NCBI GenBank assembly: GCA_015501595.1
Contig: JADNRX010000090.1
Coordinates: 105,448 to 169,447 of the forward strand
From: Hymenopellis radicata
Lineage: Eukaryota; Basidiomycota; Agaricomycetes; Agaricales; Physalacriaceae
Direction of reading: 5' to 3'
DNA length: 64,000 nucleotides
Numbering within the stretch: the stretch's first letter is position 1; every line of letters starts with the position of its first letter. Below are positions 12,801 to 25,264 of the stretch, piece by piece. The notes under the pieces are model-generated. The model worked only from the letters and a program-made list of their open reading frames with translations, ran no database searches and was not told the origin of the DNA. Made by a program: the position numbers and the translations under genes.

Positions 12801-15800
12801 TCCAGGTTGTATATTGACAACGGTGCCAGTATGTCTGGCAGGTCAGAGTCAGGAAGAGTGTCAGCCGCGCTGCACCCTGGACAGTTTGCGTTCGATATTG
12901 GCATAATTCTGAATGTAGGCAGCTTCGGAGAGGTGGCCAATATCCGTCAACCTAGAGGTTTAGCGCGCCTGCCGCCACCTTCTTGGCTTGCTTTCTTCAA
13001 CAGGGATGTGCATAGATCCAGAAGCGCCAGTCACTTTGAGACTAGTCTCGTTCCCACTGCCGTTCCTCTATATTTTTGCTATGCGGGTGTAACGGTTCGT
13101 GAAACTCTGTACCACTACTGAATGTTGATTAAGACGAGTGAAGACAGATCTTCTCCCGACGAGAAGACGTCTAGTGTTAATTCATGTGCACCATCGATCT
13201 GGCATACATACGCTTAGAGGGAACGACCAGACTATCTCTGCCAGAGTCATGTGCAGCTCCAGTGGGAACTGCTACGAGAGGAGGGCTGTAAACCGTGTCA
13301 GACGAACTGATAACGTTCTTAATTTGTTCCTGGCTTGAACGAGGCACCTCAGCACGGCCGGAGAGGTTCATGAATGGGGAATAAATCGGTACGGCCTCCC
13401 TCTATCTACCTTCGCATCATTTCTTGTTGACCTCTTGACATGCATCGGTGAATGAGTATAGATAAACCGCAATGCCTTAACGGTATGCCCTCGGACTATG
13501 GCGGGGAAGAAGTGAGCTCCGCCGTGGACTGCTTGTTTAGTATTTACGAACCAACTACAGCGGGACTAGGTTCATATTCGGTTCGTACCCTTCTGGGTTC
13601 TCCGCTGCGCGAACATGAAAGAAAGGATCAGCGTGAGGCTTGAGCTCAAAGTCCTCGCCACATTGCGGCGGATGTGTCGGTTCTCCCGAACTGACGAACG
13701 CCGAATGACTCGGACATGAATTCGAAGCAGTGACAGCGCCGGTAAGTTCGATTTGGACCGCCATGGGGGTTCATTTCGTCGACTCAATATGCCATGATAT
13801 GCCAGTGACGTGAGTGCTAAGTATTCACTGAACGCACTGGCGGTGCAAGTCACTAAGAGCTAACCCTGTAACATGACAATGATCAGCATATTGATAGGAT
13901 AGTGTCCCTCTCGCTACTATCCATCTTCTCAGCCTGGCATGTCGATCACGATTCACGTCGACAGATTGCTTTTGGAGCGAACTTTGCACGGAATTACCTC
14001 ATCTCTTTTCAGGTCGTGGGTTCCTCTATATAATCTATCCGTGTCGCATAAACTGAGGGCCGAGGTTGAAGAAGACATGTCGAGCTGGCACACATCATTC
14101 CCGCTTGCGATACTCTGTTGGCCGTGATTTTTATCGCTACCCAAGTTCTACGTTATGTTGGACAGACGTCTCTCCGCCGACACACCCGCTCTTCACCACG
14201 CCCTAGATGTACCGCCGTCCCAACAAATTGAACTTGAGTTGATGTCGTAGGTATGTAACGATACAATCTTGCTGATACTAATGATGATCATCTGAACCTT
14301 CATACTCTGTTCCACCTCTATTGCGTTCGATCTTCCAGCGCCCCTGGATGTGCGAGTACCTGTTTGATGTTCGTTGTTCGCTGATAATAAGCGCAGTAGG
14401 ATCGATGGTAATCGATAATCCTCGAGACTACATGAGAGAGTCCAGGGCGTACATTAGAGCGATCTAATACATGAAGACTCCCTGGCGTCGTCTGCGTTCC
14501 TCGTCTTGAGCCTTCGTATGAAACACGCGTGGCGTCCCACAGGTGGGTCATGCGCTGCACTAATGGTTCAACCTCCCTGAGCCTTGAGGTAGGGAATTGT
14601 TTGAACTAATGATAGTCCAAATGTACGATTGCTCCACTGCAGCGAATGCGAAGCATAGCTCTAGCCTCGGGGAACGTCTTCCCTTCACTTATCATGTCTG
14701 TCGCCTGATTGTTCCGGATTCGAAATCCCGACCGCCTGTGACCGACGGAGGTGGTCTGGTATCGGGCTCCGGTTTACCGACTTGAAAGCAGGTATGAATA
14801 CTTTGCTAACAAGTGGCACGAGGAAAGAAATTGGGCTCCTCCAACCCGATCACGCCATTTTGGGACTTGATCTGAACTATCACCTCTTTGCTGGCGCTCT
14901 CCGATGTCTATGGATTCCACTATGTCCTGCGCCAATTGGAAACGAACGTGCTAGCACGACTACTCAGCCGGTATCGATGAAGAGTTCCATTCTCTGAGTC
15001 GACCCATGCCACAGAACACAGCTCTTCAAAAAGCCCTCCTCGCTGCCACCGCTGGTGGCATTCCCCTCAAGTACCACAGCTATCTCACGTGGAGTCCTTA
15101 TCCTCCTTCAAACGTGGGCTATCGGCGACGTGTAGCCTAAGGTCGGATTCGCGATTATTTTCGTTCCCTCTTTCTCAACTACTAGCCCTTTTACGTTGTT
15201 GCTGGGAGCTTATCCTGGCTAGGCCCATGACTGGCACTCGACGTCTTCTGGGCATGAAGTATCGCAGACTTGGAGGATATGGGTATGTAGAAGATCCTTT
15301 CAAGATTAATCGCGCGATGACTGAGTTTCCTTCAGAACAGCTCTGTGATCCTCATCACGGAGTGCTTGTATATGCTTCCTCTTTGAGCACCGTTAGAACC
15401 ATTGACCTCGCTGTCAAATCTGCCATGGAATGCTTAGCGCACTTACAAGCCCGGGAGCTCCGTCTCTTTGCGCTCTGCGTCTTTGCAATGTACGGTATGG
15501 ACGAGCACTTCGCCGTCCCACGTACAATCAACAACATTGGCAGTACTCGACATGCATCATTGACATCGTTGTCATGAAACAAGCTACTGATCTCTAACAG
15601 CTCCAGCAACCAAATGCCTACCTCCCGGTAGCAGCTAAATAGGTCATAGCTGCCAGCTGACGGATTCCACTACGATATCCGTATGAACTCTTTTGTCTTT
15701 CTCTTCGCCCCGTACAAAGTCTGGGAATCTTCCAGTGTATCATTGAAGTCTCATGCGCTCCGGGCCTCCTCTCCGATTCATCCGCCATCATAGCCGCGAC

Positions 15801-16354
15801 TCAGTATACAGCTTTCGTGTACTACACGAAAACCCCACGATCTACGCAGCTCTCCAGATATCTTTGGGAACGGTTGTTTCTTCACGCCCGTTTGTCGGTT
15901 CTATAGTACGCCGTGGGCTTACATTACTCCGGTAGTGTTTTTGTTCGTATCTCTCCTCGTATAGACCAACTGACTCTTTGATACCAAAATTGACCATGGT
16001 GGACAGCCAATGGTCGGTCAAGTTCTTCCGTATTCCATGCCGTTGTTTGTTTACAATCTACGGCGCGCGTGTAGACAGACCACTTGCCTGATCTTCACTT
16101 GTAACGTACTCCGGCGGTGTTTGATGCTCCAAACCGATATCGTCAACCGTAGTCGGTCTCCCGGCGCCACATCCGCATCTACCGATTGCTGCAGACTGGT
16201 CATCCCCTTGAACAAAGACTTGACACGCGCACACGATCCCTATTCCGGCAGCTCGTCAGCGACGCGGACATATTCCAATCAAATGAAGAGCGACACGTCT
16301 ATTTCCGGGGCAGTAGATACACGACAAATATTCGTAAACGTAGGTGCTCAAGTG
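9851..16354. other. 6.5-kb region without recognisable genes
   Basis: I read both strands and could not assign any family. Open frames reach at most about 170 codons (11835-12356, plus strand) and look non-coding, with frequent rare-residue runs and no splice-supported extension. Frames at 12774-13121, 13939-14127 and 15089-15577 were considered and not assigned. The region may be degraded transposon or pseudogene DNA. A C/G-rich block near 10140-10200 and 10440-10480 may mark an old promoter or CpG-like patch, but nothing supports a call. Confidence 0.4.
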
Positions 16355-17480
16355 CTATGATTCTGTCGTGGTTTTGCTCCGCTTTCTCGGATGCTCGTCG
16401 TCGTCCTTGAGACCCTTCATCTTCCTCGTCTGCAGCTTGCTCAAATCCTGGGTGCCAACATGTACCCGTCCACGCAGGTCGCCCATCTCGTCCACCTGCA
16501 TGTTCTTGCGCTTTTTGCCCAAGCCCGACTCGATCTCCTTCTTTTTCAACTTTGGGCGCTTCATCGCCTGCTTGAGCATCTCCGCGTCGGCTGGCTCGTG
16601 TCTACGCAGCACAAGATCCAGAGAGGGACCCATCGGTGTAAGCTCGACACGTGGGACCTTCGTACCAGAGGCGAGAAGACGGGTGGTGAAGGTCCGTATG
16701 TGGACTTTTGGGAGGGAGGAGGAGGGGGAGTCGGTCGTGCTGTTGAGGGAGGGAGGTGTGGGCGCGCAGGAGACGCTGATAACGTGCTCCAGGCCGGAGA
16801 GACAGATTTCGTCAACTTGTTCGCCGTTGAAGAATGACATGAGCATGGATTTGAGCTGCATGAAGCGAGGGTGCGTGTTGAAGAGTTCAGAGGCAAAGTG
16901 CATCATTGGTTTGTGGCCGGGTGTCGATTTCGGTGTCTGATTGACGAAATAGGTTAGTGTTTAATAAAGTGTGCATGTTGAACCTACTTTTAGTTCAGCT
17001 AGAGTAACACATCCTTCGACGCCGACTTCAAGCATATCGAGTACCCGTCCGTCGTACATGCGGACAAAAGTGAGACCGTTGGGACGTTTTTTGTTGCTTT
17101 GTCCAATCAAGAATAATGAAGCATCGTTCTTTGATGACCAGAATTCGAGGGAAGCGGTGGAAGTTGACGCAGAAGCAGTGTCGAATGGATGGATGTCATT
17201 TTTCTTATTGAACGCAATGGCAGCTGAGCGTTTTAAAGCCATCTAAGACAAAGGTAAGCTGGATCTGGGTGATAGGTATACCACGTACGAGATCCTTCAT
17301 GACATTGTTCACGACTTCACCAGTATGTGTACCCTTGACGAATATTGCGGTCCGTTCGTCTTCGATTTCCTTGGGCATCCGGGAATCCATAACCCGTTTT
17401 GACCGCGCATTTTTGGGTTTCCTATAACGACTGAGCCAGGAATTTTCATCTCGTCTGAATGCTTACACTGTCCGAAGCAT
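16355..17480 (-). CDS. RPF2: Ribosome production factor 2 homologue (Brix domain)
   Basis: Nucleolar 60S assembly factor that, with Rrs1, helps install the 5S RNP. Four exons on the minus strand (17480-17467, 17421-17289, 17242-16988, 16936-16355) join in frame to give 327 residues. The tiny first exon codes MLRTV, and the second continues KPKNARSKR, the characteristic N-terminus of Rpf2. The Brix region follows: TAIFVKGTHTGEVVNNVMKDL, then AIAFNKKNDIHPF, SLEFWSSKNDASLFLIG, SNKKRPNGLTFVRMYDGRVL and FNTHPRFMQLKSMLMSFFNG. The C-terminus is a basic lysine-rich tail with nuclear localisation character (KRPKLKKKEIE, HPRKRSKTT). Length and order match the family. All introns are 45-51 nt. Confidence 0.95.
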
Positions 17481-18000
17481 GATGATCGCGAAAAATGAAA
17501 ATGAGCCGTGATGTGATGTCACATTTCCTTGCGTTTAAGCTCTGCCCAGTGCCACCCCATAGGAAAAGGAAAGGCGAGATGCCGACAGCCGAAACCGGAC
17601 CGAACGGAATACCCCTTAACCAGGTTCGAAGTACCCGCCATCGTTAACACCAACACTCGCAACATGCAGTTCTTCGACGGCAGCCCCATGGAATCCTTCC
17701 TTCAGCACTTCTCCAATAATCGACTAGCTTCATTTTTATCGCGTCGGAAAGCTAACGAGGGCGCGAAACGCCTTGAAAGGGCAGGAAAGAGCACTATGTA
17801 AAGTATTCCAGAGTCTGATAGAAAATCCAAGTTGACCGACTTACCAGTACTTAATGTACTAGACGCAGATGTCAATGCCAGGCAAGGTTGTTTGATCATC
17901 TAGTAACAAAAAATTGGTGACAAAAAGAAAATCACTATCCGGTCATACGGCACACTCTGAACGCGGTAATGTGAAGGCCAAGCGCGACATCGCGCCAAAT
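17481..18000. other. Intergenic; possible short upstream exon at 17664-17801
   Basis: Between RPF2 (minus) and the leucine-zipper relic (plus) lies a divergent promoter region. An ATG in good context at 17664 opens a 46-codon frame (MQFFDGSPMESFLQHF...) that could be a first exon of the gene at 18001 or a separate small protein. No splice path links it convincingly. Confidence 0.3.
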
Positions 18001-18787
18001 GGAAGGCTTATATGGAGCAGGTATGTCCGCGCCTCTGTCATCACCACTTCCCACCCCAATGTCTTTTGCAGGTCGAGCAGACTGTAACCAAGCTGCAAAC
18101 AGTTACACAGCTCAACATTACTCCCAACCAGATCACCGTGCTGCCGCCACCGCTTTTAAAAAATTCGCGAGCTGGAGCAAGAAAACGGGCGTCTTCTCAA
18201 AGAGAACGAGGAGCTCTAACGCATGCTTCAGGAAACGAACGGTGATCTGTCGCGACGGACCATCTCGCACGATTCCCGCAACGGTGATCGCGACATCAAG
18301 CGGCGACGACCAGACGGTGACGATCTCTATAGTATATGGTGCGTGTTGCTCAAACCCGCCTCCCGGTCAGTGATAGTCTCTACAATAGGACGGCGCCTCA
18401 CTCCCCGATCTTCGGCCCCCGCCACCATTAACTATTCCACGTCCGCATCACGGCCAAGTCTCTCATAGCAGCCACTCAGGCCCTAGCTCCCCGATATATA
18501 GCATGAATGGGATGCCTCTCCAGTTGCCGAACACGCCTTCCGGCTCGAGCTCCACGTCGAGTCCCCTTTTTTCGGCGAATGTTATTCCCTTAAACCACTC
18601 TCTGCACGCGGCCTAGCCCGCGATGCGAGGTGAATTCCCGATCCTAGTAACATTTTTAGTCTCTTCCCCGTATAGCCCGCCCAAATGCACCCGCGCGCGC
18701 ATTCCCCATCTAACAGACGCGCCTCTCTCACAATGCAAACAGTTCGCATTACGGCTCGGTGAAGGTGGAGAATGACTCGTACCATGT
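18001..18787 (+). pseudogene. Broken leucine-zipper (coiled-coil) nuclear-type protein gene
   Basis: A short first exon is followed by an intron with a GTATGT donor and TTTTGCAG acceptor. The next exon codes a hydrophobic stretch ending LPPPLLK, then, after a one-base shift in the A-run at 18158-18163, IRELEQENGRLLKENEEL: four heptads typical of a leucine zipper. A TAA then interrupts the frame (about 18218) before RMLQETNGDLSRRT and a KRRRPDGD basic patch. A Pro/Ser/His-rich region follows (about 18420-18617) that reads cleanly for over 60 codons, and a last block near 18745-18786 ends at a GTGAGT donor. The pattern suggests a transcription-factor-like protein. At least one frameshift and one stop argue against function, unless both are sequence errors. 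Confidence 0.5.
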
Positions 18788-19235
18788 GAGTTCGCCTGAC
18801 ATTGTTCATTTTTCGTTTCCTCGTTTAGAAGCTTCCGTAGCCTACGCCTGTCCTCGATGTCTTTCCTGCGTAGGAAAGCTACCTATCGCCTACACGTCCT
18901 CATTTGCCTTGAACCAACTGCAAGTGGGTGCATTAGCGCGCCTCACTGTATCCGAGGCAGAAATCACCGCCTCCGACGGCACCCATTGCGCCATAATAGC
19001 CCGAATGGGGCCTGACAGCGTGAGGTCAACCCCTCCACTTGTCAGCCCTATTCGTTATGACCGTTAGGACTGGCAGTGTTCGTCGCGCAGTTTGCGGGTG
19101 GGGACTTGTTATCTGACAGCGCGGAACGGCGAGTACCGGACAGAGGATATCCTCTGAGATCGGAGGTACTGCAAGGTCCGCTCATGTTACACATATCTGG
19201 CTTTGCTATAATGATAGCTTAATGGTTGCTTGCAG
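18788..19235. other. Stretch without assignable gene
   Basis: The N-terminal exons of the carboxylesterase that begins at 19236 should lie here, but I could not find the expected PVGxLRF, Ser-Glu-Asp-Cys-Leu or GGGF motifs in any frame. The sequence may be diverged, or the 5' end of the gene may be lost. Confidence 0.4.
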
Positions 19236-20848
19236 TTACGATGGCGGTGTGATTGTTAATCGCTCTATCTCACTCGAGGAACCGATCGTCTATGTGTCGA
19301 TGAATTATCGCCTGTCTGGTATGCCTATGTGGCTGAAAATACGTTTTCGAAGCCTCATCCATTTTCAGCCTTCGGATTCTTGGCGAGTAAGGAAGTGAAA
19401 GCGGCCGGTGTAGCGAATCTTGGCTTGCAAGATCGTAAGTCTATTCACAGACTTCACAACTTATGTATTCATTCTCAGTGCTCAGAACGACTGGTACTTC
19501 GTTGGGTACAAAAGTACATTCGCGCATTTGGGGGAAATCCAGACAAAGTGACCATGTGCGTTCTCAGTTTTGTGCGTTGTTGCACTCAGAGCGAATCATA
19601 ACAAAATGACAGTTGGGGCCAATCTGCTGGGGCAATTTCGGTTGGATGCCAAATGATAGCGAATGACGGAGACACAGAGGGCCTCTTCCGAGCTGGAGTT
19701 ATGCAATCGGGGTCGCCCCTTCCCGTTGGCGTATTTGAACATGGCCAACAATGTGCGATTACCGCTGTCGGTTTCTTACGAATCGTCCTCATTTGCTTTG
19801 ACAGACTACGATGACATCGTCGACAGGACAGAATGCACAGGCTCACCGGATACTTTGGCATGCCTTCGGACCGTCCCTTATGATACCCTCAAGGCAGCTG
19901 CTGACACTTCTCCCTACTTCTTTGGCTATCAAGTCAGTGCTGTCTCTGTGTTGTCTGTTATAAGATCAATGACACCCCTGTAGTCGGTGATTTTGCCATG
20001 GATGCCGCGTCCCGATGGCGTGTTCTTGACAGATGATCTGCAGCGTTTGGTACAGCAGGGCAAAGTCGCAAACGTTCCCGTTATGAGCGGTGTGTTGATG
20101 TCGTGTTCCGGGTATTGCGAATAGTACTCAATCCACGTCTGCACAGGTGATTGCGATGACGAAGGCACTGTATTTTCGTTGTCCCAACGGAACATTACGT
20201 GGGTTATTGTCTGAATCCTGGAGTTAGAGCTAAAACTCTTTTTCTGTGGTTAGCACCGACGCCGACATGAAGGAGTATATGCAAACTATCATGTTCCCTC
20301 TCATACCAGAGGACGACATTGAGACGCTTATGAATGTGTACCCTGCAGCAGCTGAAGCAGGATCACCGTTCGACACCGGCAATACGAATGTCCTTACGCC
20401 ACAGTTCAAACGACTCGCTGCCTTGCAAGGCGATCTCATCTTCCAAGGTCCCCGAAGGTTCCTTCTCTCGGCGATATCCGGACAGCAGGACGTATACAGC
20501 TTCGGTAAACAGATCGTTCTCACTGATACCTTTTTTCTCACTGACTCGTCCTCATAAGTACATAAACGTTTCAAGCAATTACCCTTTTTGGGCGCCTTCC
20601 ACGGCACCGATCTTCTGTTCAATAGCTATGCTCCAGGCGGCGGCGATCTGCAGGACTATATCATTCGTTTCGTCGCCAATTTGGACCCGAATGGTGACAC
20701 TGGAATCACCTGGCCCAAGTGGACTATCGAGTCACCACAATTGCTATCCTTTAACGACCGGCCAGTGTCACAGAATATCACCGAGGACACATATAGAAAG
20801 GAGGCTATTGATATTCTAAACGCGATTCTATTACAATATCCTCTGTAG
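19236..20848 (+). CDS. Type-B carboxylesterase/lipase, 5' end not found
   Basis: Nine exons (19236-19318, 19369-19434, 19486-19555, 19613-19752, 19805-19932, 19984-20089, 20147-20198, 20254-20504, 20559-20848) join in frame and end at a TAA-free stop TAG (20846-20848). Family blocks: YDGGVIVNRS, VYVSMNYRLSAFGFLASKEV, NLGLQDQRLVLRWVQKYI, FGGNPDKVTIWGQSAGAIS (nucleophile elbow, Ser inside GQSAGA where GESAGA is usual), VMQSGSPLPVG and the catalytic-His block FLGAFHGTDL. Eight introns of about 50 nt are all consistent with the frame. The N-terminal quarter, including the oxyanion-hole GGG motif, is not recognisable upstream, so it may be a 5'-truncated pseudogene despite the perfect remainder. 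Substrate unknown. Confidence 0.78.
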
Positions 20849-21344
20849 CGCGGTATACAGGTGACCGGCTCTCGCGGAATGTCGATAAATTACCGTTTAA
20901 TTGCTTGAGAAACTAGCTATGCCATAGACGTGGACGTGTTGAACGGTTTATTTTAGGAAGAAGATATGCATCGGGACGGTGTCAGCAGAGCGCGATGGAA
21001 ACAGGCAGCGACTCAGAACCTTCTTGTAGCTCTAGTAATCAGAAACATAATCACTGAACTTAGGCTGAATTCTACGTCTCTGTAGACCATGCGCAAGGAC
21101 TGTGCCCCCCAAGCCCTAGATGGAATTTCGAGGCAAGGCAAGGGCGGAACCGGGCCGAGGTCGGCAAACGCCACAGCAACCTGTTATGTCAGCGACCTTT
21201 TTGACTTCGACCGTAACGACTGGTTTTGCATAGACACCCTCATCGCGCTCGCCGTTAACAACAGCGGTTCCATTGCCGCAGCTCAACTAATACTCGCTGG
21301 ATTCCAGCAAACAAATCAACAATATTCCACGACCGTGCTCAGCA
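20849..21344. other. Intergenic, FZO1 upstream region
   Basis: No gene recognised. A 123-codon plus-strand frame (21089-21460) overlaps the true first exon of FZO1 in another frame and shows no family resemblance. Confidence 0.4.
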
Positions 21345-23961
21345 ATGGCGCAAACATATATGACGGGAAGGGTGGCTTCGCCTGTACGGGAGACCGCCTC
21401 CAGTATACTTTCCGGGGAGAAACAGCTCAAGGTGGAGGACGTCCAGGAAGCATATATTGAGCACAAGGACCGGTGAGTTCGTCGCTGCCATTTCGTTGAA
21501 CGTCCTGCTCAACTTTTTTCGTGACAGGCTCGTGAACGCCATCGACGAGACGAAATCCATCCTCGACAATATCAGGACGTTCAACAAGGACGAATGGGTC
21601 GTCCGGTACCCTCAGCTCCGCGAGAACGACGCGGCTGCTCCCGAAAAGGCCCGTCGCGGCATGCGTCGCTCGCTCTCGTTTGCCGACGACCCAACGACGG
21701 AAACCGACGTGCTTGTCTCGACGGAACGCCGGGGCCTTGCCCGTTCCATCACCCTCGCCTCCATTTCGGACGCTGCCGAGGAAACCGAAGAGCCTGAGGC
21801 GCAGAAAGAAGACGGCGAGCGGCTCCTTCCCTCGTCCGAATTCCAGGTCCTCCGTCTCGACCTCAAGCTCGGTGCTACCGGCTCGTCCTCCTCCGCGTCG
21901 TCTCTCGTTTCCCAACTCGAAAAGGCGTCCATTGCCAATCTGCTCGACGAGCGCATCACCGCCGCTCTCAAGCACATTGACAAGCTCCGGGCCCGCGTCG
22001 AGGACACTTCGTCAAAGGTCCTCGTCACCGGTGATCTCAACGCCGGCAAGTCCACCTTTGTGAATGCCCTGCTCCGTCGCGAGGTTATGCCTGTCGACCA
22101 GCAGCCATGCACTACCGCTTTCTGCGAAGTTCATGATGCAGCGGAAAACAACGGAGTGGAAGAGGTTCACGTTATTGCCGATGGTGTTACTTACGACATG
22201 AACGACGAGTCCACCTTCACCCGCTCCAAATTGCAGGACTTGGAGGATATTGTTGGGGAGAACGAGAATAACGAAAAGATGCTCAAGCTCTACCTTGCCG
22301 ACTCGCGTGCTCCTGCAGAGTCGCTTCTCAACAACGGTGTTGTCGATATCTCACTCATTGACGCGCCTGGTCTTAACCGCGACAGCTTGAAGACCACTGC
22401 CCTCTTTGCTCGTCAGGAGGAAATTGATGTCGTCGTCTTCGTCGTCTCAGCCGAGAATCACTTCACTCTCTCGGCCAAGGAGTTCCTCTGGAACGCCAGC
22501 AACGAGAAGGCGTACCTCTTCATTGTCGTCAACAAGTACGATCAGATCAAGAACAAGGACAAGTGCCGACGACTTGTCCTTGAGCAGATCAAACAGCTCA
22601 GTCCTCGCACTTACGAAGATGCTGAGGATTTAGTTCATTTCGTCGATTCTGCCTCTGCGCTCCAGCCCTTCACCGCCAACCCATCGTTCGATGACCTCGA
22701 ATCTTCTCTTCGGTCATTCGTTCTCGTGAAGCGCTCCAAGTCCAAGCTTCACCCCGCATCCACCTACCTTGTCAATCTCCTCTCTGATGTGGACTTGCTG
22801 GCGGGTGCCAACGCCCTCGTCGCTGATGCCGAGATTCGCCAGGCTAAGGAAGAGATCGAGCTAGCCAAGCCGGTTTTGGAGAAGATGCAGAGCAGCAGGG
22901 AGGCCTTGGAGGAGAGCCTGGAGATCGTCGAGGAGACGGGTGCCAACGCTACTGCTTCCAAGACCAGGAACGTTTTGACCGATGCCCTGGAGCGCGTTGG
23001 CCAAGGTAAACTTGGTGTCGATAGCATGGCCATGCCGTCTTACCCTGGTTTGTTGGGCATCTGGAGCTACGCTCGCGAGGTCAAGAAGGCTCTGCTCACG
23101 AGTCTCGACATGGCTGTCAAGGTGGCCGAGGATGAAGCTCGCGTTGTGACTAGCAACTCTGTCGACCAGATCAAGAACCTGGCTGAGGAGCACCTCCCCG
23201 CTGGTGTTGAGCGCAACAGACGCGTCTTCATGCCGGAGGCCATGTTCTCCGCTGTCCGCAAGAACGGCAAGGGCCACAAGAGCCGGCGATCATCCATGAC
23301 TGGCGCTGTCGTCGCCGGTGGTGTTCATGGTCTCGGTATCGGATTGGCTCAGCGCACGGACATGCTCGAGACGACTTTCCTCGACCTCTTTGACATTCAC
23401 CACGCCATGTACGTTCACCTTGGCGATGGAAAGTGTGATGAAGAGGCGTCCACGCCTACGGCACTTGGTCTCATCAGCGTTGGTGTCGGTGCGCTGACTA
23501 TGGTTGGCGGTCAGGCTGTTGGTGCTCGCGGAATCATTGAGGGTATCATCCGTGTTACCGATCTCTTGGGTAACGAGACCGCCAAAAAGTGGGCCGCGCC
23601 TGTGCTTGGCGCGTTCACTATCGGTCTCACTGCGTATCTGGTCCTCGAATTGCCCAACTCTATTCCCAAGACTGTGGGTAGGCGCGTCAAGGCGTCCGTT
23701 ATCCGGGCAGATGGTGAGGAAGAGGACACGTTTATCGATATACACGCAGGGAGGATCAGTCGAGAGACGAGGAAGGTGTTGAGGTTGGCGTCGTGGGATC
23801 TGAGGGGACGGTTCACGAATGCGATGGAGGAGAGGGGGAAGGAGGTGAAGAGTGCCGAGGAGACGGAGAAGCGGGCTGTGCGTGCGAAGGAGTGGTTTAC
23901 CGACGTGTCGAAGAAGACGGCGGAGGTTCGCGTTACGGCGGAGCTTGGAAAGGATTTGTGA
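21345..23961 (+). CDS. FZO1: Mitofusin, outer mitochondrial membrane fusion GTPase
   Basis: Dynamin-type GTPase that tethers and fuses mitochondrial outer membranes. Two exons (21345-21472 and 21528-23961) join in frame to 853 residues. The start at 21345 adds a short N-terminus that runs through the intron into RLVNAIDETKSILDNI. A long frame opens at 21457, but its first codons are intron, which is why this upstream start is preferred. GTPase motifs: G1 GDLNAGKS (residues 211-218), G2 threonines in QPCTTAFC, G3 DAPG (near 321), G4 NKYD (near 378). Heptad-repeat helices flank the GTPase. A hydrophobic segment near the C-terminus (GLISVGVGALTMVGG and LGAFTIGLTAYLVLELP) is the expected membrane anchor, followed by a final coiled coil. 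Length matches fungal Fzo1. Confidence 0.95.
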
Positions 23962-24410
23962 ATTATCTCGACTCATGGGAAAGATCAACGGCAGTGATGA
24001 ATGTCCGTTTGTATTATCGTTTTTCGCTTTTCTTTTGGTTCGTGTTTTTCCTTTCAAAACAAGCCGGCGACTCGATAGGTGGCGTCGTACACCCTCGTTA
24101 ATTAATCCTTTGTATACACAGCGCTCTCTAGATTGTGGTTATGACCTTTTTATTCTTATTGTTGACGACACTCCTTCGCATACATTTTTTACTAGTATGA
24201 ACTGATGATCTACTCAATGTAATAATACGAGTTTTTTTAATGATAACGAGCATATGAACGTTGTCAACTGGGGTGCAACTTAAACCGGTGCTGTGGCGTT
24301 CTTTCAATGTTCTTCATTTTGAGAGACCCTCTTCGTGAATTGGACAGGTACGCAGTATGTACGTGCTACTGTTTCTGGCCGGATCCATCGTATGTCCACT
24401 GAGCATTGGC
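23962..24410. other. Convergent intergenic region
   Basis: 3' flanks of FZO1 (plus) and of the hypothetical gene on the minus strand. T-rich with possible polyadenylation-type ATAA/TTTT clusters near 24090-24240. No gene seen. Confidence 0.4.
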
Positions 24411-24898
24411 TCAGTGGTGCGGGTACGGGCGTCCTCGCGGAGGGTCCGCCAAGTCCCTGTTCGTCGTGCGTCGGCGCTTGCGAGGCCTCTTCCCTTCCAG
24501 CTCCTCCATATCTGCACCATCGACCTCGAGATCGACGCCCTGGACTCTCCTCTCTGGGTTGCCTCTGCTCAGGACGTGGCGGCCCAGCTGCCTGTATGCC
24601 CTCCATCGTTGTTGTATGGGATGAGCGGGTACAACGCCTTAAGGCAGTTGCGTACGACGTGGTACGGGACTTGATGGTAGCGCAGGCGGAAGGGTGGGTC
24701 ACGGGCAACTACCTCAGAGATGGATTCAATCGACCTCTCCACTGGCGCGAAGACGCCCGGCCCATCCGACAAAACATAATTCTCTAGTTGGATGGTGGTC
24801 CCGCTCGCGTAATCGTCGGCCTGCGAGGCGTGGGGGTGGGAGGCCGTGTTCAACGTGGTAGCTGGGGAATCGTCGTCGATGTCGATGAGGATGGGCAT
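24411..24898 (-). CDS. Hypothetical nuclear-type protein
   Basis: Two exons on the minus strand (24898-24633 and 24591-24411), separated by a 41-nt GTACCC...ACAG intron, join in frame to give 148 residues. I do not recognise a named family. Visible features: an acidic start (PILIDIDDD), a middle block with RYHQVPYHVVRNCLKAL, and a C-terminal segment VDGADMEELEGKRPRKRRRTT whose basic cluster looks like a nuclear localisation signal. Additional N-terminal coding (AHDVAAGIIVIDDDT...) is open upstream to about 25013, so the true start may be in an earlier exon near 25070. The intact spliced frame and NLS argue for a real gene; the function is unknown. Confidence 0.5.
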
Positions 24899-25264
24899 GG
24901 ACGCGTCGCCAGGCTGTACGTCCTGGGTTTGCGAGGAGGTGTTGGATTGATTGGGTGATTGGGGCAGGAGCGTGTCGTCGTCTATAACAATGATACCCGC
25001 CGCGACGTCGTGGGCTTTCTATATTATGATAACCCTCCAAGCCCTCTGAATACCAATGAAAATCTCTTTCGCCTGACATTCTCAAGACTGAGCAAGGATT
25101 TACCCAAGTGATATGTTTGTGCTTGTTATTCTTCGATCTCGATCGCGACTTGACTGTAAACTGCCACCACCAACGTTTTCCCTGACTGTGAACTGTTTTA
25201 CAGGTATTTTTAGGAACTTATTCAGCGTTTATTAACGAGCAAGTACTGCTTTGTATAGACGCCA

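Noticed and set aside
15089..15577. 162-codon plus-strand open frame
   Set aside because: Considered as a degenerate enzyme gene, but no motif order could be matched to any family.
21427..21975. 182-codon minus-strand open frame over FZO1
   Set aside because: Antisense shadow of the mitofusin coding exon; composition follows the opposite strand and no family is recognisable.
23290..24057. 255-codon minus-strand open frame at the FZO1 3' end
   Set aside because: Antisense to conserved mitofusin sequence; no independent support.
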